Source of the DNA: Paraglaciecola sp. L3A3
GTDB taxonomy: Bacteria; Pseudomonadota; Gammaproteobacteria; Enterobacterales; Alteromonadaceae
Direction: 5' to 3'
Assembly: GCF_009796765.1 (NCBI RefSeq)
Contig: NZ_CP047023.1
Location: 2,339,501-2,403,500 of the forward strand
DNA length: 64,000 nt
Shown here: piece after piece, positions 8,316 to 18,057 of the stretch
Numbering within the stretch: the first letter of the stretch is position 1
How the letters are laid out: each line of letters starts with the position of its first letter
Notes under the pieces: generated by a model
Databases searched by the model: none
What the model saw: only the letters and a program-made list of their open reading frames with translations
Told to the model about the DNA's origin: nothing
Translations under genes and position numbers: made by a program

Positions 8316-9155
8316 CTTAATTTGTATTGGTTCTGAACTAATAATAAAATTATCAAAATAGGCTACACTTCTATTTTTAGGTCCCCATCTAGCCGTATTG
8401 CCACCATGAAAAGTGGAAAAATAGAAACTATCTATTAGTGCGTTATCTTGACCTCTAAATTGAATGTCATTTTTGTTAAGTAACTGTTTATCGTTTATCC
8501 AAACCTGCAAATTTCCGTTACTTTTACCTAAATCATTTACCTTTATATACTGAGTTAGGGTATACCATTTGTCGGTTTCAAAGTGAGAGTCTCTCAAGGA
8601 TAAATCTTCTCCCCATTTTCCAGGCATATCCATATAATATAGATAAATAACCGCTTCGCCGTTTTCACGCCACATATATCGAGCACTCCAACCTTCACCT
8701 TTGGTTGGAATGTTTCCCCCAGTAAATTTACCCCCACCGCTGCTGAGCCCGGGTAACTTGCCGCCTAATCTAAAATCAAAATCATTAGAAAATTTTAATT
8801 GATATGATAGCCATAATTCCTTTACTGGTTTTAAAGGTACAACAAATTGACTTCCACCTTCCTCTGGGCCCACTGATCCTTTGGGGTAGCTAACTTTTAA
8901 TACATTTTTATGTTGGTAATCATTGCTTCTAACAATTTCTGCACGACCTGCAAGTTTTTGCCATTTTAAGCCTGACCAATCATGTTTTACTATTTGACCT
9001 TGATATAGACCTAATGGACTTGAGTCGAAATTTACTTTAAATAAAGGGGTAGCATACAAGTTAAAACTAACAATCATTAAAAAACTAACTAATTGTATTA
9101 AATACATAGTTACACCAATTAGGTTTTGTGTATTTTTAAGTCTATCTTTAATCAT
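8313..9155 (-). CDS. Secreted polysaccharide lyase family 14-like protein
   Basis: A 280-residue protein with an N-terminal hydrophobic export segment (MYLIQLVSFLMIVSFNLYA, residues 17-35) and a jelly-roll-like body. The stretch RLGGKLPGLSSGGG near residue 126, followed by GWSARYMWRENG and a Tyr-rich IYLYYMDMPG, is the core of PL14-type alginate/glucuronan lyases (vAL-1 relatives). Residues 17-280 hold the whole domain, so the protein seems full length. An alternative start at 9107 would give a cleaner signal peptide. It is probably a periplasmic or secreted beta-elimination lyase for a uronic-acid glycan. The stop codon lies inside the right end of the adjacent repeat element. The family call is from remembered motifs. 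Confidence 0.65.
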   Translation of the reverse strand: MIKDRLKNTQNLIGVTMYLIQLVSFLMIVSFNLYATPLFKVNFDSSPLGLYQGQIVKHDWSGLKWQKLAGRAEIVRSNDYQHKNVLKVSYPKGSVGPEEGGSQFVVPLKPVKELWLSYQLKFSNDFDFRLGGKLPGLSSGGGKFTGGNIPTKGEGWSARYMWRENGEAVIYLYYMDMPGKWGEDLSLRDSHFETDKWYTLTQYIKVNDLGKSNGNLQVWINDKQLLNKNDIQFRGQDNALIDSFYFSTFHGGNTARWGPKNRSVAYFDNFIISSEPIQIK

Positions 9156-9202
9156 GCCGATATCAAAATATATACCAGTTCTGATGCAACGAGGATAAAC
9201 AT

Positions 9203-9622
9203 ATGGAATCTTTACAAGTTAGTGATTACATGAATTTACGGCCCGTGACTTTTACTCATACTTTGTCTGTGGCGGAAGCGGTTGAGCGTTTATTACAATC
9301 TAAACAAACAGGGGGGCCAGTAGTCGATCAAAAAAATAAAGTGATTGGATTTTTATCAGAACAAGATTGTATCGTACAAATGATAGAGTCGAGTTATTAC
9401 CGTGAACAGGTTGCACAAGTAAAAGATATTATGAAGACTGAAGTGATATCTGTTAAACCTTATACCTCTGTTATAGAACTTGCTCATAAAATGATGGTAG
9501 AAAAACCAAAAGTTTATCCTGTAGTCGATGATGATGGTTATTTGTTGGGCACAATAAACCGCTCATCTTTGTTACATGCTATAGATTTACAGCTAAATGA
9601 CGGATACAAGCGAGCCAGTTAG
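9203..9622 (+). CDS. CBS domain-pair protein
   Basis: A 139-residue cytoplasmic protein made of two CBS domains (about residues 6-60 and 75-130). The first reads VADYMNLRPVTF-like and the second DIMKTEVISVKPYTSVIELA, ending with YPVVDDDGYLLGTINRSSLL. Paired CBS domains bind adenosine nucleotides and usually sense energy state. No enzyme domain is attached, so the partner is unknown. It is divergent from the lyase gene and stands alone before hrpA. Confidence 0.9.
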   Translation: MESLQVSDYMNLRPVTFTHTLSVAEAVERLLQSKQTGGPVVDQKNKVIGFLSEQDCIVQMIESSYYREQVAQVKDIMKTEVISVKPYTSVIELAHKMMVEKPKVYPVVDDDGYLLGTINRSSLLHAIDLQLNDGYKRAS

Positions 9623-9755
9623 GTCTATAGCAGTTGAAAATAGGGCTGAATTGTTATGCTAACATTATCAGCCTTAATTTTTACTGGTATTTGTGCCATG
9701 CATCTTCTAGGATCCTTGCTCGTTAAATATCGAGCTAAAAGAAGAGCGTTTACCC

Positions 9756-12700
9756 TTGTCGTTACAGCAGTCATCCCCAATCGTTAGTCTCAAACAATTA
9801 TCTGAACAAGTTTCAACTTGCATGTCTAAAGATAAGTTTAGGTTTAAATCTAGAATTCGCCGTTTTTCGACCATATCCTCTGAGCAACAAGATGATTATT
9901 TAGCAAAACTTAGCGCTGATATTGAAAAATCATCTTTATTGGTTACCCAAAGGCAACAGCAATGTCCAGAAATAGAATACCCAGATTTACCGGTTAGTGA
10001 GAAAAAAGATGAAATAGCTCAAGCTATTGAAAGCAATCAAGTGGTTATTATTGCTGGCGAAACAGGCTCGGGGAAAACTACTCAAATTCCAAAAATTTGC
10101 CTTGAATTAGGGCGCGGAATTAATGGTTTAATTGGCCATACACAACCAAGGAGACTGGCCGCTAGAACAGTAGCCAATCGTATTGCTGAAGAATTAAAAG
10201 GGCCTATTGGTCAACAAGTTGGTTTTAAAATACGCTTTTCCGATCAGGTTTCTGATAATACTTATATCAAACTGATGACCGATGGTATTTTATTGGCAGA
10301 AATTCAGCAGGATAAATTTCTTAATCAATATGACACTATCATTATTGATGAAGCTCATGAACGCAGTTTGAACATCGATTTTATCTTGGGTTACCTGAAA
10401 CAATTATTACCAAGGCGTCCTGATTTAAAACTTATTATTACCTCTGCCACCATAGATCCGCAAAAGTTTTCTAAACACTTTAACGACGCGCCTGTGATTG
10501 AAGTGAGTGGTCGAACTTATCCTGTCGAAATGCGCTATAAAGAAATAGACAGCAGTGAATATGACCAAATCCAAGCCATTATTGAAGCCGTTGATGAATT
10601 ATTAGTTGAACCTCGTGGTGATATTCTAGTGTTTTTAAGTGGTGAGCGAGAGATTCGTGACACAGCTGATGCATTAACCAAACAAAAATATCGAAATACT
10701 GAGGTGTTACCCTTATATGCAAGGTTAAGTAATAGCGAACAAAACAAAGTCTTTGCCAGCCATACAGGACGCAGAATTGTATTAGCGACTAACGTAGCCG
10801 AAACCTCGTTAACTGTGCCAGGGATTAAGTATGTTATTGATCCTGGTACTGCTCGTATTTCTCGTTACAGTGTACGTAGTAAAGTACAACGGCTTCCAAT
10901 TGAGGCTATCTCTCAAGCATCTGCTAATCAAAGGGCAGGGCGTTGTGGTCGTGTCTCAAACGGGATTTGTATCCGTTTGTATTCAGAAGAGGATTATCTG
11001 TCACGAGATTTATTTACAGATCCTGAAATTTTAAGAACCAACTTAGCCTCAGTTATCTTACAAATGATGTCATTGGGCTTAGGTAAAATAGATCAATTTC
11101 CGTTTGTGCAGCCGCCAGATTCAAGAGCCATTAATGATGGTTTTAAATTACTCGAAGAGTTAGGTGCCATTGATTTAGAGCTGGGCCGTCAACAGTTGTC
11201 TAAGCTAGGTAGGCAACTTGCTAGGTTACCTGTTGATCCCAGATATGCCCGCATGGTAATTGAGGCTGATAAGCAGAATAGTTTACATGAGGTATTGATC
11301 ATTGCTGCAGGCTTAAGTATTCAAGATCCGCGAGAAAGGCCACAAGATAAGAAACAACAAGCTGATCAAGCTCAGGAAGACTTTTTTAATAAAGAGTCCG
11401 ATTTTTTAGGTTTCTTCCAACTCTGGCAAATTTTTAAAGAGCAACAACAAACCTTATCTTCTAGTCAATTACGTAATTGGTGTAAGAAACATTTTGTCAA
11501 TTTTATGCGTATGCGTGAATGGCAAGATATTGTCAGTCAGTTAAAGAAATCTGTGGCTGAATTAGGCTTTGGTATTTCTTCGCAGACTGCAGATTACCAA
11601 GCTATACACCAAGCAATTGCGTCTGGATTGTTATCCCATATAGGCAATAAAGATAAAGACCGAGAATATTTAGGCGCGAGAAATAGCCGTTTTATGATTT
11701 TTCCAGGCTCGGGTTTAGCGAAGTCCCAACCTAAATGGACTATGGTGGCTGAACTGGTAGAAACCGCTCATCTATTTGGTCGCGTGGCGGCAAAAATAGA
11801 ACCTGAGTGGATCGAGTCTATCGCCGAACATTTGGTCAAATCGGAATTTTCTGAGCCTCACTGGTCGAAAAAACAAGGTGTAGTACAAGCTTTTGAGAAA
11901 GTAACCTTATATGGATTGGTTTTAGTTAATCAAAGACGTAAAAACTATAGCCAAATTGATCCTGTTGTCAGTCGTGAAATATTTATTCGTGAGGCTTTAG
12001 TCAACATGGATACTAAGCTTAACTTTGCTTTTTTAGCCCATAATCAAAATGTTATTAGTGATATAGAAAACCTTGAAGATAAAAGTCGCCGCCGAGATTT
12101 GTTAGTTGATGAAGATAACCTGGTGGAGTTTTATAGTGAGAAAATCCCACCTTACGTATGTTCTGAAGCTAGCTTTAAAAAATGGTGGAAAAAACAATCG
12201 ATAGCGAATGCTAAAATTTTAGATTTTGATCCAGCCGCGTTACTGAAAAAAACGACCACTCATATTGATGAATATTCATTTCCTGAGTTTCTTAAGCAAG
12301 GTAATTTAACTTTGGGGTTAACTTATCACTTTGATCCAAAAGACGAAGACGACGGTGTGAGCTTAATGGTGCCGTTAGCTTTGTTAAATCAGGTGACCAC
12401 TCAAGGATTAGATTGGTTAATACCAGGCTTACGCCACGAGCTGATTGTAGCTTTAATTAAAGCCTTACCTAAATCGTTAAGACGTAATTTTGTGCCGGCT
12501 CCCAATTATGCAGAGGCTTGTTTGGCTGATATTCAGCCTGTAGATAAAAAGGGCAATGTTTTAGCATTTTTGCCGACTCTTTCTTTGAAATTAAAACGCA
12601 TGACTGGTCGTGAAGTAGAAGTCGCAGAGTGGCCAATGGAAAAACTACCTAAACATCTGATTTTTAATATAAAAGTATTAGATGACAAAGGACAAGTTAT

Positions 12701-13661
12701 TGCCCAAGGCCGTGATTTGAATCTGTTACAACAACAGTTACAAGGCAAGGTTAAACAAAATTTGCAAAAGGTTGCCACACCAGAACTAGAGCAAACAGGA
12801 TTAACCGATTGGACAATAGAGGCTTTACCTAAAGAATTTATTAATAAAGCAGGGGGCTACGAAGTAAAAGCGTATCCAGCATTAATTAATGATGGCAAAA
12901 CTGTGTCGGTTAAGTTATTTGATCGATCTCATATTGCCGAACAAGCTCATAAACTTGGCTTACGAAAATTGATTATTTTAGCGATCCCATCTCCGGTTAA
13001 ATATTTACAGGATAAGTTACCTAACAAAGCCAAATTAGGCTTGTATTTTAATCCTTTCGGCCAAATTAAGGCATTAATTGATGATTGTATCGATGCTGCT
13101 GTTGATCAACTTGTGAAGCAATACTGTGAAGAAATGCAAACTGATATTCGCGATAAAGCGCATTTTAAGCAGTGTAGTGAGTTCGTTAGACAAGAGATTA
13201 ATGATTATGTCTTAGATGTAGCCAAAAAAGTGGAAGTGGGTTTAACCATAGCTCATGAAACAAAGAAAAAAATGAAAGGTAGCGTCCCTCTTAATCTTAT
13301 ATATGCTCATGGACATATTAAAGCTCAGTTGGATTCCTTAGTGTATAAAGGTTTTGTTGCTGATGTTGAAGTAGCTCGGCTTAACGATTGGCAAAGGTAT
13401 ATAAAAGCGATTGCTAAACGTTTAGAAAAACTACCTATAGATCCGACAAAAGATAAGTTACATCAATTAAATGTAGAAAAAGCTCAGCAAGCTTACCTAG
13501 CAAAATGTAAACAGATCCCTGCGAATATGCCACAACCTAGTGAATTAAAGGAAGTCAGGTGGTTATTACAAGAGTTACAAGTGTCATTTTTCGCTCAACA
13601 ACTAGGTACATCATCGCCCATATCAGTTAAACGAATTTTAAATTACCTAGATTCAATTTAG
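9756..13661 (+). CDS. hrpA: ATP-dependent RNA helicase HrpA
   Basis: A 1301-residue DEAH-box helicase, the same length as E. coli HrpA. Walker A GETGSGKTT is near residue 100, then TQPRRLAA, DEAHERS near 198, SATID near 231, and the C-terminal helicase motif QRAGRCGR near 391. HA2, OB-fold and the large HrpA-specific C-terminal region (DUF3418) follow. The start is a TTG; an in-frame stop at 9708 and no ATG downstream before conserved sequence support it. The family acts on mRNA and rescues stalled or collided ribosomes. It appears monocistronic. Confidence 0.97.
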   Translation: MSLQQSSPIVSLKQLSEQVSTCMSKDKFRFKSRIRRFSTISSEQQDDYLAKLSADIEKSSLLVTQRQQQCPEIEYPDLPVSEKKDEIAQAIESNQVVIIAGETGSGKTTQIPKICLELGRGINGLIGHTQPRRLAARTVANRIAEELKGPIGQQVGFKIRFSDQVSDNTYIKLMTDGILLAEIQQDKFLNQYDTIIIDEAHERSLNIDFILGYLKQLLPRRPDLKLIITSATIDPQKFSKHFNDAPVIEVSGRTYPVEMRYKEIDSSEYDQIQAIIEAVDELLVEPRGDILVFLSGEREIRDTADALTKQKYRNTEVLPLYARLSNSEQNKVFASHTGRRIVLATNVAETSLTVPGIKYVIDPGTARISRYSVRSKVQRLPIEAISQASANQRAGRCGRVSNGICIRLYSEEDYLSRDLFTDPEILRTNLASVILQMMSLGLGKIDQFPFVQPPDSRAINDGFKLLEELGAIDLELGRQQLSKLGRQLARLPVDPRYARMVIEADKQNSLHEVLIIAAGLSIQDPRERPQDKKQQADQAQEDFFNKESDFLGFFQLWQIFKEQQQTLSSSQLRNWCKKHFVNFMRMREWQDIVSQLKKSVAELGFGISSQTADYQAIHQAIASGLLSHIGNKDKDREYLGARNSRFMIFPGSGLAKSQPKWTMVAELVETAHLFGRVAAKIEPEWIESIAEHLVKSEFSEPHWSKKQGVVQAFEKVTLYGLVLVNQRRKNYSQIDPVVSREIFIREALVNMDTKLNFAFLAHNQNVISDIENLEDKSRRRDLLVDEDNLVEFYSEKIPPYVCSEASFKKWWKKQSIANAKILDFDPAALLKKTTTHIDEYSFPEFLKQGNLTLGLTYHFDPKDEDDGVSLMVPLALLNQVTTQGLDWLIPGLRHELIVALIKALPKSLRRNFVPAPNYAEACLADIQPVDKKGNVLAFLPTLSLKLKRMTGREVEVAEWPMEKLPKHLIFNIKVLDDKGQVIAQGRDLNLLQQQLQGKVKQNLQKVATPELEQTGLTDWTIEALPKEFINKAGGYEVKAYPALINDGKTVSVKLFDRSHIAEQAHKLGLRKLIILAIPSPVKYLQDKLPNKAKLGLYFNPFGQIKALIDDCIDAAVDQLVKQYCEEMQTDIRDKAHFKQCSEFVRQEINDYVLDVAKKVEVGLTIAHETKKKMKGSVPLNLIYAHGHIKAQLDSLVYKGFVADVEVARLNDWQRYIKAIAKRLEKLPIDPTKDKLHQLNVEKAQQAYLAKCKQIPANMPQPSELKEVRWLLQELQVSFFAQQLGTSSPISVKRILNYLDSI

Positions 13662-13743
13662 ATTGGGCAATATCAATCGTTGACTTTAGATTGCCAGCAC
13701 CCTATAAACACAGTGTAGAATTTAAACACTAGGGGTATCTTTG

Positions 13744-14046
13744 ATGATAGGTTACGATGACAAGCGCAACTTTTTTCGTATGATGGTGAATTCTGTTTGT
13801 GAATTAAAAATTACTGATGAAGGCGCTGAACGTACAACTCAGGCTGTGTGTAAAGATATTAGTGCTTCAGGCATGTCCTTTGAATTAGCAGAAAGCGCTT
13901 TGGAGTTAGGTACATTAGTTAATGTTTATATCGAATCTACTAGTTCTCAAATACCTTCTTTGACTGCTGATACTAAAGTTGTTCGTTGTGACAAAGTAGA
14001 TGACAATACTTGTGCTGTAGGCGTTGAAATAATTGAAATGAAATAA
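13744..14046 (+). CDS. PilZ domain protein
   Basis: A 100-residue single-domain PilZ protein. The N-terminal YDDKRNFFRMMV carries an RxxxR-like basic motif, and DISASGMSFEL near residue 37 is the (D/N)xSxxG motif; together these bind cyclic-di-GMP. The ATG at 13744 is 8 bases from AGGGG; a TTG one codon upstream is less likely. Nothing else is fused to the domain. Targets could be motility, exopolysaccharide or attachment functions, but none is encoded nearby. Confidence 0.9.
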   Translation: MIGYDDKRNFFRMMVNSVCELKITDEGAERTTQAVCKDISASGMSFELAESALELGTLVNVYIESTSSQIPSLTADTKVVRCDKVDDNTCAVGVEIIEMK

Positions 14047-14075
14047 AAAGCGGCAACGTTAATTTACCGCTTTTG
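14046..14075. terminator. Bidirectional terminator between the PilZ and rlmI genes
   Basis: AAAAGCGG (14046-14053) pairs with CCGCTTTT (14067-14074) across a 13-base loop. The A-run on one side and the T-run on the other allow action on both converging genes. Confidence 0.65.
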
Positions 14076-14102
14076 TGTTGTGTGTGTTTGCTTATCCATA
14101 AG

Positions 14103-15290
14103 CTATAGCACTCTGCACACAAACCCTTTTAAATAAAACCCTTCAGGGTAATTACTGCCAACCGGATGATCCGCTGCTTGTCCCAATCGTTCAATGATTT
14201 GCACTGTTCTTCCTGCATCTAAGGCTGCATCTGCCACTACTTTTTGAAATAAATCAAAGCCCAACAAGCCAGAACAACTAAAGGTGCATAAGATGCCACC
14301 AGGTTTCATTATTTGCATAGCAAGCATGTTGATGTCTTTGTAACCTCTACACGCTCGGACTAAGGAAGATTTTGAGTCGACAAATTTGGGGGGATCCAAA
14401 ATGATTTGTTCAAACTCTCTGCCTTCTTGTTTAAAGTCTCGAAGGGCTTGGAACACATCTAGTTTAAGAAACTCAGACAGGCTGGTGTCGAGGTTATTAA
14501 TTTCCATATTGCGTTTTGCTGTCGCTAAAGCTAAATCTGATACGTCAAGATTAGTCACAGACTTGGCACCGTTAGCGATAGCATAACTACCAAATGTCCC
14601 AGTATAACTAAAACAATTTAATACGTTTTTATCTTTGGCATATTTTGCGGCTATAGCGCGGTTATCACGTTGATCAAGGTAAAATCCAGTTTTATGACCT
14701 TCTTTTACATTGACGATTATTTTTACGCCATTCTCTTCAATGGTAACTTCGTCTGGTACATCACCGTGTAAGGTTTGGGTGATTTCCTCTAGGCCTTCTT
14801 TTTTACGCACTCCCACATCACTACGTTCATAAATAGAGCATTCTGGAAATTGTTTAGTCAGCGCCCAGACAATTTTGTCTCTATGTTTTTCTGCGCCTGC
14901 AGATAATAATTGGCAAACTAAAACATTGGCATATCTGTCTATTGTGACACCTGGCAGCCCATCAGACTCAGCGGCAATCAGCCGGTAACCTGTTAAACCA
15001 TGTCTAGCAATAAGTTCCTCTCTGGATGCTTGTGCAGTCGCTATTCGTCTTTGGAAAAAAGCATTGTCAATACTTTCACCTTCTTCAAAGGTCCATATTC
15101 TCACTTGTATTTGTGATTCAGGAGACCAAGCACCACGACCTAACCAATTACCATCATGGGAATATACATCAACTGTATCGCCAAAGTTGGTGCGCCCAAC
15201 TGTTTTTTCAATACCTCTAGAAAATATCCAAGGGTGGCGACGTTGTAAAGATTTCTCCCGACCGGGCTGTAAAATAACACTAGATGCCAT
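14103..15290 (-). CDS. rlmI: 23S rRNA (cytosine-1962-C5)-methyltransferase RlmI
   Basis: A 395-residue SAM-dependent rRNA methyltransferase, almost the length of E. coli RlmI (396). The N-terminal PUA domain begins [20 protein letters not shown]. The RlmI signature [19 protein letters not shown] is near residue 103, [14 protein letters not shown] near 199, the SAM-binding [10 protein letters not shown] near 225, and the catalytic DPPKF near 297. The cysteine motif TFSCSG near 340 completes the active site. It is monocistronic and convergent with the PilZ gene. Confidence 0.96.
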   Translation of the reverse strand: MASSVILQPGREKSLQRRHPWIFSRGIEKTVGRTNFGDTVDVYSHDGNWLGRGAWSPESQIQVRIWTFEEGESIDNAFFQRRIATAQASREELIARHGLTGYRLIAAESDGLPGVTIDRYANVLVCQLLSAGAEKHRDKIVWALTKQFPECSIYERSDVGVRKKEGLEEITQTLHGDVPDEVTIEENGVKIIVNVKEGHKTGFYLDQRDNRAIAAKYAKDKNVLNCFSYTGTFGSYAIANGAKSVTNLDVSDLALATAKRNMEINNLDTSLSEFLKLDVFQALRDFKQEGREFEQIILDPPKFVDSKSSLVRACRGYKDINMLAMQIMKPGGILCTFSCSGLLGFDLFQKVVADAALDAGRTVQIIERLGQAADHPVGSNYPEGFYLKGFVCRVL

Positions 15291-15739
15291 AACTTCACTT
15301 ACTTATAAATTTTGTGCAATTGTACATGAGGTGAAGATGATTTTCCGATTAAACTAGGTGAATGACTTAGATATAATAACAATCTAGTTAAATAATTGGT
15401 CGCTCAGCGATAATTTAAAAGGGCTTAAATAAGGCGTATGACTGACACTCTTTATTATAATAAAGTCAGTGCTCTTTCGAGTTTATGCAACGCAATGCAA
15501 GCCCTTTTAAAACTCGCCTGAAAGGAATACCCCAGTGCTTTCTGCTCTACGTTCTCGCTAATTAAAAGGGAACAACCATTACTGTATAGCGACGCCTTGA
15601 TCAAAAAAACTGGACGCATCCTGAGTAACTAATAATTTAGCTAGAATGGAATAATTGCTATTAAAAATATTCCATTGAAAAGCTTAAATGGCCCCTTAAT
15701 TAAGTATAATCGTCGGGTAATTAATTTTTAGGAGCAAAA
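15291..15739. other. Structured intergenic region with several inverted repeats
   Basis: No credible gene lies here. The stretch holds a 13-bp inverted repeat (TTTAAAAGGGCTT at 15414-15426 with its complement at 15499-15511). Inside it is a perfect 16-bp palindrome CTTTATTATAATAAAG (15450-15465), flanked by ACTGA/TCAGT. Nearer the exporter gene is a separate 9-bp inverted repeat (AATGGAATA at 15645-15653 with TATTCCATT at 15668-15676). The first set looks like a folded intergenic repeat or a small RNA; the second lies where an operator could act. Confidence 0.5.
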
Positions 15740-16384
15740 GTGTCAGTGAATTATGAGCAATATTGGTTAGAGTTTCTGACTATTGCAAGTGTGCATCTAT
15801 TGGCTGTTGCTAGCCCTGGTCCTGACTTTGCTGTAGTACTAAAGCATAGTATTAAGTTTGGCCGTAGGGCTGCTATGATGACAAGTGTGGGTGTTGGTTT
15901 AGCAATTTTACTTCACGTGTCATATTCATTATTAGGCATTGGTATTTTGATTAAAACCACACCCGGTTTATTCGAGGCTATTAGTTATTTAGCTGCTGCT
16001 TATTTATTTTATATCGGCTGGGGAGCGATTCGAAGCCCAGCGGTAAAGGTAGATGGCCATAATGAAATAGGCACTGAACTTGTTGCAATTTCTGATGCTA
16101 AAGCGTTTTCAATTGGTTTTTTGACCAATGGGCTTAATCCTAAAGCGACATTGTTTTTTTTATCAGTTTTTGCAGTGGTGGTGTCAGCAGATACTCCAAA
16201 TGAAATAAAAGCTATGTATGGTTTGTATTTAGCTGTGGCAACGGGTCTTTGGTTTTGTGCTTTATCGTATTTTTTGAGTACAAAAAAGATAAGGGTCTTT
16301 ATTAGTGCTAAAGGATATTGGTTTGATCGTTTTATGGGACTAGTTTTGATTTTGTTAGCCATTAAGTTAGTGCTACCTGAATAA
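15740..16384 (+). CDS. LysE/RhtB family amino acid exporter
   Basis: A 214-residue inner-membrane protein with about six transmembrane helices. Its N-terminal half carries VASPGPDFAVVLKHSIKFGRRAAMMTSVGVG, cited here only by type: SPGPD near residue 26 and a following Gly-rich helix define the LysE family. FLTNGLNPKATLFFLS near residue 128 is the second family motif. The GTG start follows AGGAG by five bases. It should export an amino acid or homoserine-lactone-like compound; the substrate cannot be told. It is monocistronic. Confidence 0.9.
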   Translation: MSVNYEQYWLEFLTIASVHLLAVASPGPDFAVVLKHSIKFGRRAAMMTSVGVGLAILLHVSYSLLGIGILIKTTPGLFEAISYLAAAYLFYIGWGAIRSPAVKVDGHNEIGTELVAISDAKAFSIGFLTNGLNPKATLFFLSVFAVVVSADTPNEIKAMYGLYLAVATGLWFCALSYFLSTKKIRVFISAKGYWFDRFMGLVLILLAIKLVLPE

Positions 16385-16457
16385 CTGCTTATTACTATCC
16401 TATATCTAGAATGGCATAAACCTGTATAATTTAAAAAACGTTGTTAAAAGGTGATTA

Positions 16458-17222
16458 GTGGAAGAGCAAAAGTTTGAAGTGATAGGTGGTAGTCTGGACA
16501 AATCTTTAAGGGGCGAAACACAGCTCGATCTAAAAGAGTTGGCTAGAGAGTCATGGGAATTAACTAAAAACCGTAAGTCTGAAGTATTACAAGGTGTATT
16601 ATTTCTGTTTTTTATCGCTATTATTTTAGCTTGGGCGTTACAGTCAGTATTTGGTGTGACCAATATTGAGACTGCTCCTCCACGTTTATTAATGATGATT
16701 AAAGTAGCAGGTATCATTGTCACTGCGCCAATCATTGCCAGTATGTTAATGTTGGGCATTTCACATAGTGTCGGCAGTAAACCGCCATTTTTTTTATTAC
16801 TTAAAAAAGTATTAAGTTCGGTACTCGTTATTTTATTAACCCTTGCCATTGCGGCTTTTACTGATTTAAGTTCATCATTGATCTCAAGTGTTAATGTGTT
16901 GGTTGGTTTTATTGTGTTAATTTATTTAGGTATGGCAACAGGATTTTCTATGATGTTGTTAGTAGAAAAAAAACTAGCCCCTAGCCAAACCATTATTCAA
17001 TCTTTTAAAGTATATAATCGTTATATTTTACCCTTAAGTTTTTTCTACTTAGCATTTGTTCTGTTATTTATATTAGGCATGTTTACCTTTGGTATTGTGT
17101 ATATTTGGTTAATCCCTTTTTACTTTAATTTTAAAGGTGTTTTATACCGAGAACTGTTTGGCGTAAGAGTCGCAAAACTAGACAATAATAAATTAATAAG
17201 TGAATCAATATTCCATGCATAA
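16458..17222 (+). CDS. Integral membrane protein of unknown function
   Basis: A 254-residue protein with a charged 50-residue N-terminal cytoplasmic stretch, then about six transmembrane helices between residues 50 and 235. I do not recognise a named family; the layout is like the BPSS1780/DUF975-type multi-helix membrane proteins. The GTG start is preceded by AAAGGTGA. Its stop overlaps the start of the Bax-like gene (ATGCATAA), so the two genes and the next one form an operon. A role in the cell envelope is plausible from these neighbours only. Confidence 0.75.
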   Translation: MEEQKFEVIGGSLDKSLRGETQLDLKELARESWELTKNRKSEVLQGVLFLFFIAIILAWALQSVFGVTNIETAPPRLLMMIKVAGIIVTAPIIASMLMLGISHSVGSKPPFFLLLKKVLSSVLVILLTLAIAAFTDLSSSLISSVNVLVGFIVLIYLGMATGFSMMLLVEKKLAPSQTIIQSFKVYNRYILPLSFFYLAFVLLFILGMFTFGIVYIWLIPFYFNFKGVLYRELFGVRVAKLDNNKLISESIFHA

Positions 17223-18057
17223 GAGCCTCAAAAACGTTTTATTTGTCCTCATTGCCATAGTAGTAGTCGTGGTGTTTATTGTAGAAATTCAACATAAGCC
17301 AAGATTAGAAAGTGAATTTAATATAGATAACCTTAATCAAATTCTTTTAGAGAATTTGTACGTTACGCCTTTACCTAGTAGCAGTGCGCCGGTCCCCGAT
17401 TTTTCTGCCTATAAGAATGTTACTGAAAAGAAAAAAGCTTTTTTTGCCTACTTATTACCTGAGATCCGTAGACAAAATTTTATTGTTTTGAAAGAGCGCA
17501 AAATGGTATTGGCCTTGTATGAGTTGATCAGTAGTGATGAACCTTTGTCTGCCAATCAACAAGCTGTATTTACCCATTTACTTAAAAAATACCAGTTGTT
17601 GAAAAAGAAACATATGTCCAGAGAATATCTTTTGTCTCAGTTGATACAGAGAGTGGATGAAATCCCTGCAGAACTAATTTTGGTGCAAGCTGCAAATGAA
17701 TCTGGTTGGGGAACGTCTAGGTTTGCACAACAAGGTTACAACTTTTTCGGTTTGTGGTGTTTTAGAAAGGGTTGTGGTTTTGTGCCGAGCAGAAGAGAAG
17801 AAGGCTCAGATCACGAAGTTGCCAAGTTTAAAGACTTATCCCATGCTGTGATGACCTACGTTCGAAATATCAATAGGTTATATGCTTACCATGACTTAAG
17901 AGAAATACGTATGAAACTTCGCAGACAAGGTAAATCAGTGACTGCAGAGGCGTTAGCCAAAGGTTTGTCCAAATACTCCGAAAGAGGGCAAGAGTACATT
18001 AATGAATTACAAAGTATGATACGTGTCAATAAAAAACATATGGGATTAAATCATTGA
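17215..18057 (+). CDS. bax: Bax-like glucosaminidase domain protein
   Basis: A protein of about 280 residues with one N-terminal membrane anchor (residues 6-25) and a periplasmic mannosyl-glycoprotein endo-beta-N-acetylglucosaminidase domain (about 145-270). The domain contains ILVQAANESGWGTSRFAQQG, with the catalytic Glu in ANESGWG, then NFFGLWCF and YSERGQEYI. This matches E. coli Bax. It probably cuts peptidoglycan glycan chains. The ATG at 17215 overlaps the previous stop and fits better than a GTG at 17200. The following gene overlaps by four bases (TTGA). Confidence 0.88.
   Translation: MHKSLKNVLFVLIAIVVVVVFIVEIQHKPRLESEFNIDNLNQILLENLYVTPLPSSSAPVPDFSAYKNVTEKKKAFFAYLLPEIRRQNFIVLKERKMVLALYELISSDEPLSANQQAVFTHLLKKYQLLKKKHMSREYLLSQLIQRVDEIPAELILVQAANESGWGTSRFAQQGYNFFGLWCFRKGCGFVPSRREEGSDHEVAKFKDLSHAVMTYVRNINRLYAYHDLREIRMKLRRQGKSVTAEALAKGLSKYSERGQEYINELQSMIRVNKKHMGLNH

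Noticed and set aside
9656..9787. Possible 43-residue membrane peptide (MLTLSALIFTGICAMHLLGS...) overlapping the hrpA start
   Set aside because: No ribosome-binding site, overlap with hrpA coding sequence in another frame, and no known counterpart; it could be chance in this AT-rich gap.
15026..15357. Plus-strand open frames over the rlmI start
   Set aside because: They lie antisense to strongly conserved RlmI sequence and show no family features.
16009..16849. Minus-strand open frames of 117 and 147 codons across the LysE-type and membrane-protein genes
   Set aside because: They mirror hydrophobic coding sequence on the plus strand and have no start signals or recognisable domains.
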